Assembly: GCA_030671945.1 (NCBI GenBank)
Contig: DAOVHJ010000127.1
Location: 1-7,165 of the forward strand
Reading direction: 5' to 3'
Source: Candidatus Heimdallarchaeota archaeon
Lineage (GTDB): Archaea; Asgardarchaeota; Heimdallarchaeia; JABLTI01
DNA length: 7,165 bases
Position 1 is the first letter of the stretch. The number at the start of each line of letters is the position of its first letter. The notes beneath the pieces are model-generated. The model was given only the letters and a program-made list of their open reading frames with translations. It ran no database searches and was not told the origin of the DNA. The position numbers and the translations under genes were made by a program. This document shows, in pieces, positions 1 to 5,105 of this stretch.

Positions 1-875
1 CCAAGATAATCTCTTAGCATTGTTTGTTGCTTTGCAAGTAATGACCCAAGGCATTTAATATCTTGATTACTAGATTTAGATAATTCTAGGCTTGCTCTTT
101 CAGTTATATTTCTGATAGTTATTACACCCAGTAATCTTCTATATTCATTTTCAGTAATAATATCTCGAAATTCTGTGAGTGTATCAGAAGCTAAGGATTT
201 TAACTTGAAATCACCTTGCTTCTGGATTTTTTCAAACCCAGTTATTATTTGATTCTTTAATGATGTTAAGGGTTCATTAGCTAATCGTCTTATACAGCTA
301 TCACCAATAACTAAACCTTCTAAGGGGGTTGTAAAAGGCTGTATATTATATGGAGGACCATCACAATCTAAAGAAAAAATTCCACCTAGAGAAGAAGAAT
401 ATTGATCCATAATTCCACAATTAATTCCCAGAATATTATTTTCAGCAATAAAACACAAATCAGCGATTTCAGTTTTATTTAATTCCAATTTTAATTGATC
501 GTTTAATGCTGTTAACCAAGACACTAATATCGCTGCTGATGACGAGAGACCTGAACCAATTGGAACTTGACTTGATATAGTAACATTGAATCCGGGAATT
601 TCCCCGATAATACCCTCCTTTTTTAGGACAATAATAATTGCTCGAAAATAATCAAATTCATTCTTTGCCAATGTGATTTCTTCATTTACTTTAAAAACAT
701 CAGTTTTCTTCAATTCTAGTGAATGGACATTTATTTCATTTAAATCGTTTCTTTCTATGGAAATTGTTGTGCGCAAATTAATTGCAGCTGGTATAACTGT
801 TAGTTTAAGATAATCTTGATGTTCTCCATATAGACACACCCTACCAGGTGCAGAGTAAATTTGTTTTTCTATCAT
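1..875 (-). CDS. Galactokinase-like GHMP sugar kinase (C-terminus cut by window edge)
   Basis: A GHMP-superfamily small-molecule kinase; by family it should transfer the ATP gamma-phosphate to a sugar hydroxyl in the cytoplasm. I translated the frame by hand: it opens with ATG at 875-873 and stays open for 291 codons to the left edge. Visible motifs are the N-terminal signature PGRVCLYGEHQDYL (residues 10-23), the ATP-binding loop PIGSGLSSSAA (105-115) and CGIMDQ (153-158). D157 is the expected catalytic base and R12 the expected phosphate-stabilising residue, by analogy with galactokinase. True galactokinases read GEHTDY followed by N-x-G; here it is GEHQDYLKL. The usual Ser-His-x-Ser-Leu-Arg region reads QQTMLRDYLG (283-292), so the substrate may be a sugar other than galactose. 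No clear Shine-Dalgarno precedes the ATG. It is divergent from the operon starting at 1066. The GHMP assignment is firm; the substrate is not. Confidence 0.88.
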   Translation of the reverse strand, partial: MIEKQIYSAPGRVCLYGEHQDYLKLTVIPAAINLRTTISIERNDLNEINVHSLELKKTDVFKVNEEITLAKNEFDYFRAIIIVLKKEGIIGEIPGFNVTISSQVPIGSGLSSSAAILVSWLTALNDQLKLELNKTEIADLCFIAENNILGINCGIMDQYSSSLGGIFSLDCDGPPYNIQPFTTPLEGLVIGDSCIRRLANEPLTSLKNQIITGFEKIQKQGDFKLKSLASDTLTEFRDIITENEYRRLLGVITIRNITERASLELSKSSNQDIKCLGSLLAKQQTMLRDYL

Positions 876-978
876 TTTTTGTCAACTTTATTTATGTCGT
901 TTCTTTATCCTAAACTCAAAATTATTGCTGGTTCATTATTTCACTTTTTGCTACAACGGAGAAATTTATTTAGCTATT

Positions 979-1007
979 ATTCTTTAAGAAACTATACTTT
1001 AAAGAAT
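979..1007. repeat. Inverted repeat around candidate TATA element
   Basis: ATTCTTTAA at 979-987 is the exact reverse complement of TTAAAGAAT at 999-1007, giving 9-base arms around an 11-base spacer. The right arm overlaps the candidate TATA element of the 1066 operon. It could be a regulator operator or chance symmetry in AT-rich DNA. Confidence 0.45.
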
Positions 1008-1020
1008 TGTTGATTAATAG

Positions 1021-1039
1021 ATACATATTTTCTATGTAT
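1021..1039. repeat. Inverted repeat near predicted transcription start
   Basis: ATACATA at 1021-1027 and TATGTAT at 1033-1039 are perfect reverse complements separated by 5 bases (TTTTC). The element lies 27 bases before the ATG at 1066, close to where transcription would start if the TATA element at 993-1003 is used. An operator or a small 5'-leader hairpin are the two obvious readings; neither is demonstrated. Confidence 0.45.
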
Positions 1040-1065
1040 TTTTTTGATCAGGAGAATAGTTTGCA

Positions 1066-1485
1066 ATGATTGAAAATGCTATAATATTTTCAAAAGAAGC
1101 GAATAAGGCTATAGTAACATCAATTTTTGGTGAAGTTAATCCTGAAAGTGAAGATTTCAGTGATTCGCTTGCAAAAATCCGGGAAATAGCGATCAAATTA
1201 GAAAAAGGTGTTTTTAACCTTGATCTATCCGCTGGTTTAATAGCAATAATCTTTGCAATCCAAAGCATTTCTGTAGCACTAGTTTTCAATGAATCCTTAG
1301 AGAAACGAGCTATAAAAGAATGGGAAGATGTTGCAAAACAAATTGCTTCAGGAATTGACAAGATTTATGATCCAATGAGTGCGGATATTGAGTCTTCTGA
1401 GTTAAAGAAAATTCTAGATGAAATCGTAGAGTGGCATCTTAAAGAAGAGTCACCAATCGATAAAATGAAGGATGCACTTTGGTGA
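1066..1485 (+). CDS. Small longin-like alpha/beta protein (function unassigned)
   Basis: A 139-residue soluble protein I cannot name with certainty. It has no signal peptide, and its hydrophobic stretches look like buried strands rather than membrane helices. Read by eye, the pattern is strand (NAIIFS, 4-9), strand (AIVTSIFGEV, 15-24), helix (about 27-46), three strands (about 49-76), then two amphipathic helices (about 77-100 and 109-125). That beta-beta-alpha-beta-beta-beta-alpha-alpha order matches longin domains, and a roadblock-like fold is the nearest alternative. Both folds occur in archaeal and eukaryotic small-GTPase or trafficking regulators. No catalytic motif is visible. The start is supported by GGAG at 1051-1054, 11 bases upstream. 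It is the first gene of an apparent operon with two membrane proteins, 19 bases before the preferred start of the next. Fold and role are inference. Confidence 0.75.
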   Translation: MIENAIIFSKEANKAIVTSIFGEVNPESEDFSDSLAKIREIAIKLEKGVFNLDLSAGLIAIIFAIQSISVALVFNESLEKRAIKEWEDVAKQIASGIDKIYDPMSADIESSELKKILDEIVEWHLKEESPIDKMKDALW

Positions 1486-1488
1486 TTT

Positions 1489-1493
1489 GGAGG
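1489..1493 (+). promoter_or_regulatory. Ribosome binding site GGAGG deciding the start at 1505
   Basis: A consensus GGAGG lies 11 bases before the ATG at 1505 and just after the stop of the preceding gene (1483-1485). It favours 1505 over the in-frame ATG at 1472, which would overlap the upstream gene by 14 bases, has no comparable site, and would add an 11-residue N-terminus absent from the paralogue at 2277. Confidence 0.75.
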
Positions 1494-1504
1494 AACTAAT
1501 ACAA

Positions 1505-2284
1505 ATGGCAGATTTACCTAGTGATGTAAGTTTAGGAGCACTAATTACAGTGGGTATTGTTACTCTAGCTGTCACAATTGTTGTAATTTTCTTGTATATT
1601 AGATATTTCGAACGAAGAAGATTACCAGCGATTACACTTGCTGTAACATTTACTTTTTGGGATTTAGGGGCAATTTCAGTATTTGTTGGATCCTTAATTC
1701 ATTATTTAAGACAACCAATAGCAGCGGAATCTATTCAAGCAGTAAGATATGGTTTCAATATTGGTTACGCATTCTCAGCAATTAGTAATATATTCCTAGT
1801 TATCTTTGTTTCTCAGATTTTCGCACAATCACCAATGTTTCGGAAAACATACAAACTTGTTCCATTAATTAATGCAATCTTCAATGGAGTAACAATTGGA
1901 CTTATTATTGATGTAATAATAGCTGATCCAACAAATCCAGCTTATGGTCTTGCACAAACAATTTACCATTTAGTTATGACATTTATTGCTTTTCTATTAC
2001 TATTGTTCTTTAGTATCGGAGCAAGAGGAAAAGTACAATTCCGTTGGGAGAAAGCAGGCTTCAGTTTCATCATTGGTTCAGCATTAGCTGGAATAATGAT
2101 TTACTTAATGCTTGCATTAGATCGTGTAGCTACATTATTCGTCCCAGGATTTGAGGAAGGATATACTCCCTTTCTTTACATTGGATGGACATTCGCCATA
2201 CTAATGTGTACACTTGCTTATGCTGGTTACATAATGCCAATGTTCCTACGCAGATTATTTAAGGAGGAAAAAAATCATGGATAG
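1505..2284 (+). CDS. Seven-helix membrane protein A (unassigned, paralogue of the next gene)
   Basis: A 259-residue integral membrane protein with seven predicted helices at about 10-33, 41-66, 83-106, 118-139, 148-171, 183-205 and 220-244. Basic loops (YFERRR 34-39, MFRKTYK 111-117, ARGKVQFRWEK 173-183, LRRLFKEEK at the C-terminus) fall on one side. By the positive-inside rule this gives N-out/C-in, the topology of microbial rhodopsins, GPCRs and 7-TM sensor domains. There is no helix-7 lysine for retinal, and no kinase, HAMP, GGDEF or other output domain. Residues shared with the paralogue include FTFWD (49-53), SN-IF in helix 3, NG-TIG in helix 4, MTFIAF in helix 5, RWEKAGF (180-186), ALD in helix 6 and GYTPF before helix 7. 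I do not recognise the family. A receptor-like or scaffold role is conjecture. An ATG at 1472 would add 11 residues but is less likely. Confidence 0.85.
   Translation: MADLPSDVSLGALITVGIVTLAVTIVVIFLYIRYFERRRLPAITLAVTFTFWDLGAISVFVGSLIHYLRQPIAAESIQAVRYGFNIGYAFSAISNIFLVIFVSQIFAQSPMFRKTYKLVPLINAIFNGVTIGLIIDVIIADPTNPAYGLAQTIYHLVMTFIAFLLLLFFSIGARGKVQFRWEKAGFSFIIGSALAGIMIYLMLALDRVATLFVPGFEEGYTPFLYIGWTFAILMCTLAYAGYIMPMFLRRLFKEEKNHG
2263..2267 (+). promoter_or_regulatory. Ribosome binding site GGAGG for the gene at 2277
   Basis: A consensus GGAGG lies inside the end of the upstream coding region, 9 bases before the ATG at 2277. With the 8-base gene overlap it indicates coupled translation of the two 7-TM proteins and fixes the start of the second. 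Confidence 0.75.
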
Positions 2285-3044
2285 AATACTTGTAGCTGTA
2301 ATTACAGAAGGCATTGTTCTTGCATTTGTTATGTTTGTTGTTGTAATGCTTTATGTTAGGTACTTTAGTAGAAGGAGAAGATCGGCACTTGCCTTAGCTA
2401 TAGCATTTACCTTTTGGGATATAGCTATCATCTTCTTGTTTGTTTTTAGATTGTTGGAATATCTAGTAATTAATGGTTTAATATTGAATCCTAATGGTAG
2501 GGAATATGGTGATATTGGTGTGATGCTAGGGTATAGTTTTTCAGCTCTTAGCAATATCTTCATACTAATCTTTGTGTCAATAATTTTCTCACAATCCGCT
2601 ATGTTTAGAAAAACTGGAATGATGGTACCATTAATTTTTGCTGCCTTAAATGGGATTACAATTGGCGTCCTAATAGGTGGGGGAATTAGATTATGGCCTA
2701 CTCCTCAATACTCACTTTTTCCAACATTGTTTCACCTAACTATGACATTCATAGCTTTCATAGCTTTGATCGTATTTACTAGGCAACCACTTCGATATGC
2801 TACTTTGCGATGGGAAAAAGCTGGATTCAGATTTATCATTTTATCAGGTGTTTTTGGAATCCTGATCTATCTTTCATTCGCATTAGATTTCTTATTTGGA
2901 GATAATGTTCTTGGAATTATTTCTGGCGGATATACTCCATTCTTCTTCTTTGCCTACGTTTTTGCCATAATTATGTGTAGTTTAGCATATCTTGGATTTA
3001 CAATGCCAGAATTCGTTCGAAAAAGATTCAAAGAAGCAGAATAA
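2277..3044 (+). CDS. Seven-helix membrane protein B (unassigned, tandem paralogue)
   Basis: A 255-residue membrane protein that aligns end to end with the preceding gene product, so the pair arose by tandem duplication. Predicted helices lie at about 8-29, 37-62, 81-104, 115-136, 146-167, 183-204 and 220-243. The N-out/C-in topology is the same, with basic cytoplasmic loops (YFSRRRR 29-35, MFRKTG 109-114, RKRFKEAE at the C-terminus). Shared blocks include AFTFWD (43-48), SNIF (92-95), NG-TIG (125-130), MTFIAF (156-161), RWEKAGF (178-184), ALD (202-204), GGYTPF (217-222) and the MC-LAY core of helix 7. The pair diverges most in the extracellular loops, notably after helix 2 (LILNPNGREYGD, 68-79) and between helices 6 and 7, as expected if the outer faces meet different ligands or partners. 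It overlaps the upstream gene by 8 bases and is the last gene before a terminator. Function is unknown; a heteromer with protein A is a reasonable guess. Confidence 0.87.
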   Translation: MDRILVAVITEGIVLAFVMFVVVMLYVRYFSRRRRSALALAIAFTFWDIAIIFLFVFRLLEYLVINGLILNPNGREYGDIGVMLGYSFSALSNIFILIFVSIIFSQSAMFRKTGMMVPLIFAALNGITIGVLIGGGIRLWPTPQYSLFPTLFHLTMTFIAFIALIVFTRQPLRYATLRWEKAGFRFIILSGVFGILIYLSFALDFLFGDNVLGIISGGYTPFFFFAYVFAIIMCSLAYLGFTMPEFVRKRFKEAE

Positions 3045-3055
3045 AAGACAAATAC

Positions 3056-3093
3056 TTTCTGGATTGTTTCCAGAAGTTTTTCTTCTTTTTTTT
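3056..3093 (+). terminator. Hairpin plus T-tract terminator
   Basis: TTCTGGA at 3057-3063 pairs with TCCAGAA at 3069-3075 around a 5-base loop, followed by a T-rich run at 3077-3093. It sits 12 bases after the stop of the second 7-TM gene, in the convergent gap before the phosphoribosyltransferase. Oligo-T is itself the known archaeal termination signal; the stem would reinforce it. Confidence 0.65.
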
Positions 3094-3101
3094 AATTATA
3101 T

Positions 3102-3677
3102 CTAATTTTCTAATACCTCATTTACCACAAATTCAGGAATATTGAGTTTTATTAGGTTTTGAATAATTGCTTCTTTATCATTGTTTTTTTCTAATTGTTT
3201 CTTAAAATATAATCTTGTAAACTCCATATATTCCCAAGGATAGACAATCCATTTCGAAGTTTCGCTTATAAAATAGTCTGGCTTAAAAGTCGATTGTGGC
3301 TTGTAGTGTAGTGCGGCAGTTTTGAGCTCTTGTAAATTCTTTGCCTTAAGATACTTTACTGCGAATTCGAAACTTTTACCTGTATCAGAAACATCATCAA
3401 TTAACAGCACTTTCTGATCAGTTAAATCTAAAGAGAGCTCTTGAGTTAGGATTGGATCCTTCTCTGTTTCATTGATTCCTGTATAGAACCCAACGCCTAT
3501 TATTGCTACTTTTAAATTATCCATAATGTCACTTAGGAGACGTGTAACAACTAATCCACCACGAGCAATCCCTATTAAGATATCAGGTTTCAAGTTTTCA
3601 TTTCTTATCTTCTTAGCTAAATCATTTGTTAAAAACCAGATGTCATCATAGGTTAAAACCAAAATATCTGTATCCAA
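3102..3677 (-). CDS. Purine-type phosphoribosyltransferase
   Basis: A cytoplasmic type I phosphoribosyltransferase of 191 residues, expected to join PRPP to a purine base (hypoxanthine, xanthine or guanine) in salvage. The PRPP loop LLIDDVSDTGKSF (91-103) carries the paired acidic residues D94/D95 and the D-T-G-K phosphate-binding turn. PDILIGIARGG (31-41) is the usual first strand and pyrophosphate loop. KPDYFISETSKWIVYPWE (132-149) matches the base-binding end of archaeal members of this group, with the aromatic residue that stacks on the purine. A tail after about residue 158 is rich in Lys/Glu/Asn. The start is TTG at 3677-3675: the frame is open further upstream to about 3728 but offers no ATG, GTG or TTG, and GGTG lies about 10 bases before it. 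It is a single-gene unit, convergent with the 7-TM operon and divergent from Cgi121. The exact base specificity cannot be read from sequence. Confidence 0.88.
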   Translation of the reverse strand: MDTDILVLTYDDIWFLTNDLAKKIRNENLKPDILIGIARGGLVVTRLLSDIMDNLKVAIIGVGFYTGINETEKDPILTQELSLDLTDQKVLLIDDVSDTGKSFEFAVKYLKAKNLQELKTAALHYKPQSTFKPDYFISETSKWIVYPWEYMEFTRLYFKKQLEKNNDKEAIIQNLIKLNIPEFVVNEVLEN

Positions 3678-3827
3678 CGAATTTACACCAGTATACCTTT
3701 TTGAGATATTGATTATTAATTTTCTTTAAAATCCTCTCATGAATCGTTATACATTTGTCTTTTCTTGAAAATCTTTGATAATTATTATAAGGTATGGTAA
3801 GTGAAAATTCTTTGAGGTTACTTGTGA
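3678..3827. promoter_or_regulatory. Divergent promoter region between phosphoribosyltransferase and Cgi121
   Basis: A 150-base AT-rich gap. For Cgi121, TTATTATAA at 3782-3790 is a candidate TATA element about 40 bases before the ATG, and GAGGT at 3814-3818 is a ribosome binding site 9 bases before it. A start 25 bases after the TATA would give a very short leader that barely includes this site. For the minus-strand gene, TTTTAAAG read from about 3731 to 3724 is a TATA candidate roughly 50 bases upstream of its TTG. The TATA calls are tentative. Confidence 0.4.
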
Positions 3828-4436
3828 ATGCATGAAATTGATCAGCATAAGGTTATAATTTCTCAGGCGTCATTAAAGAAATCTCTAGTTAAAGATGAAA
3901 TTAATAAACTGGTAGCTGAACTTGTTGACGAAGGAAAGAAACTAGCTGCTAATCATACTTTTCTTGTTTTTGATGCAGAAGCAGTCGCAGGTATTATCCA
4001 TTTGAAAGCTTGCATTCGATTTGCTATAAAAGCATTTAAGGACAAAACTAACATTGCCAAGAATCTCAATGCTGAAATTATGCTCTATTTATCTGGAAAT
4101 CGTCAGATAAGTAAGGCTTTTCCTAAAGTAGGGATTACATCTTCAACTAAGAAATTGCTTATGTTACAGATAGTGAATTTTTCAAATGATCTGAAAGAGA
4201 TAAAACAATTTAATTTCAAGAGTTTTTTCGATAAACTTGGCATAGAAATTCAAGATTACAAAATAAATGTTGATGAAATAGCGGTAGACAATATTGATAA
4301 AGTTCTAAAGAATCTTGAAATTTCTGATGAAGTAATTCACAGATTCACAAAATCCAAGAGTATCTCTTCTACAGATTATGCAATTATTGAAAAATTAGCG
4401 ATTGAAAAATCTGCTTTATTAAATCTTGAAAAATAA
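3828..4436 (+). CDS. cgi121: KEOPS complex subunit Cgi121
   Basis: This is the accessory subunit of KEOPS, which adds N6-threonylcarbamoyl to A37 of ANN-decoding tRNAs. Family knowledge: Cgi121 contacts Bud32 and in archaea binds the tRNA 3' CCA end to deliver substrate. Recognition rests on the conserved core FDAEAVAGIIHLKAC (48-62), followed by a helix with AIKAF, then the block AEIMLYLSGNRQISKAF (82-98) and VGITSSTKK (101-109), which is the family hallmark (E-I-L-Y-L-S-G-R-Q-I and G-I). The C-terminal helix IEKLAIEKSALLNLEK (187-202) also fits. At 202 residues it is longer than the roughly 150-residue archaeal forms I know, with extra sequence at the N-terminus and around 120-165. ATG at 3828 is the earliest possible start, because an in-frame TGA at 3825-3827 directly precedes it. 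No other KEOPS genes (Kae1, Bud32, Pcc1) lie in the window. Confidence 0.88.
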   Translation: MHEIDQHKVIISQASLKKSLVKDEINKLVAELVDEGKKLAANHTFLVFDAEAVAGIIHLKACIRFAIKAFKDKTNIAKNLNAEIMLYLSGNRQISKAFPKVGITSSTKKLLMLQIVNFSNDLKEIKQFNFKSFFDKLGIEIQDYKINVDEIAVDNIDKVLKNLEISDEVIHRFTKSKSISSTDYAIIEKLAIEKSALLNLEK

Positions 4437-4443
4437 ATTCTTC

Positions 4444-4986
4444 TTATTTTATAGCAAGTATAGGATCATGCTTGAATATCCCAAAACCAAGCCACCCACC
4501 AAAAATTTCCACAATAATATCCCAGTCAGGATTGCTTAAATCAACCTGCCCTTTCGGAGCTAATGGATGAGATGCTATTAAATTTATAACATCAGCTTTT
4601 TTCAATTTTGTATGTCTTCTATTCAGTGATATTCGCCACTTCACATCGTTTGGGATCTTTTGCAAGTGTTCTGATAAGATTTCAGATAACTCGTCGAAAT
4701 CACTTTTGATTAGACGCTCAAGAGGTATTAATTTTTTACAAATAATAAATTGGAATTTCTTTTCGTTGATTACTTCTGATATTTTTTCAAAGGTTTCAAT
4801 TAGATCAGCTTTAATAGCAATGAGGAAGAGTCCTTTAATCTGCAATCTAAAAGCATCTAAGGGAGTTATGTTACAGTATTTTACTAGAACGTGCCATAGT
4901 TCGCTCATTCCATCTCGTTCTTTAACTGCTTCGCAACTTGCTAAGATAAATTTTGCATCTTGTTTTATTGCTTCGGAGATTTTCAT
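4444..4986 (-). CDS. THUMP-domain RNA-binding protein (Tan1/THUMPD1-like)
   Basis: A 180-residue stand-alone THUMP protein. Family knowledge: eukaryotic Tan1/THUMPD1 binds tRNA and is the adaptor for N4-acetylation of C12 by the Kre33/NAT10 acetyltransferase; archaeal relatives are uncharacterised predicted RNA-binding proteins. In the sequence, FILASCEAVKERDGMSEL (13-30) is the Tan1-type N-terminal segment and IKGLFLIAI (50-58) a strand of the ferredoxin-like N-domain. The THUMP domain runs from about 62 to 175: FQFIICKKLIPLE (78-90), then KWRISLNRRHTKLKK (116-130) with the R-R motif, ADVINLIASH (131-140), VDLSNPDWDIIVEIFGGW (148-165) and a final strand. No methyltransferase or thiouridylase domain is attached, unlike Trm14 or ThiI. 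ATG at 4986-4984 is preceded by AGGTAGGA a few bases upstream. It converges on Cgi121 with 7 bases between the stop codons, so the transcripts probably overlap at their 3' ends. Confidence 0.85.
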   Translation of the reverse strand: MKISEAIKQDAKFILASCEAVKERDGMSELWHVLVKYCNITPLDAFRLQIKGLFLIAIKADLIETFEKISEVINEKKFQFIICKKLIPLERLIKSDFDELSEILSEHLQKIPNDVKWRISLNRRHTKLKKADVINLIASHPLAPKGQVDLSNPDWDIIVEIFGGWLGFGIFKHDPILAIK

Positions 4987-5105
4987 AATTTCCTACCTGT
5001 GAATTCTTTTTTGTCACAAAAAGTTTTCTTGAAACCTTAGGAAAAGTATTTTATTTTAGTTAAATAAATGCTTCATTGTATAATAATTGAGGGGTTAAAC
5101 TTACC
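4987..5105. promoter_or_regulatory. Divergent promoter region between THUMP gene and signal peptidase
   Basis: A 119-base AT-rich gap. On the plus strand, TTAAATAAA at 5060-5068 and TATAATA at 5079-5085 are both candidate TATA elements; the second would imply an almost leaderless signal peptidase mRNA. GAGGGG at 5089-5094 is a possible ribosome binding site 11 bases before the TTG at 5106 and fits the first element better. The minus-strand promoter of the THUMP gene is not clearly identifiable. Confidence 0.4.
5008..5022. repeat. Perfect 15-base palindrome TTTTTGTCACAAAAA
   Basis: Seven-base half-sites flank a central C. It lies 22-36 bases before the ATG of the minus-strand THUMP gene and inside the shared divergent gap. 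The length and symmetry resemble a dimeric regulator operator, but half of it is homopolymeric A/T, so chance is a fair alternative. Confidence 0.4.

Larger units (their letters stand above)
876..1065. promoter_or_regulatory. Divergent intergenic promoter region
   Basis: This 190-base AT-rich gap separates the minus-strand sugar kinase from the plus-strand operon at 1066, so it should carry promoters for both. On the plus strand, TATACTTTAAA at 993-1003 is a candidate TATA element. An archaeal start about 25 bases downstream would fall near 1020-1030, giving a leader of about 40 bases. A GGAG ribosome binding site lies at 1051-1054, 11 bases before the ATG at 1066. On the minus strand I see AT-rich stretches but no TATA element I would defend. 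The promoter positions are inference from composition and spacing. Confidence 0.45.

Noticed and set aside
1032..1361. Minus-strand open frame of 109 codons opposite the longin-like gene
   Set aside because: It is antisense to a gene with a good ribosome binding site and operon context, and its translation is Ser/Ile-rich with no recognisable motif.
1472..1504. Upstream ATG start for the first 7-TM protein
   Set aside because: It would overlap the previous gene by 14 bases, lacks a good ribosome binding site and adds residues with no counterpart in the paralogue; ATG 1505 has GGAGG at the right distance.
2351..2563. Minus-strand open frame inside the second 7-TM gene
   Set aside because: It is a short antisense shadow of a conserved paralogous coding region.
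1505..3044. Microbial rhodopsin or heliorhodopsin identity for the 7-TM pair
   Set aside because: Topology fits, but helix 7 of both proteins has no lysine for retinal attachment and no rhodopsin motif is visible.
4706..5002. Plus-strand open frame opposite the THUMP gene
   Set aside because: It is fully antisense to a recognisable THUMP protein and its translation has no domain pattern.
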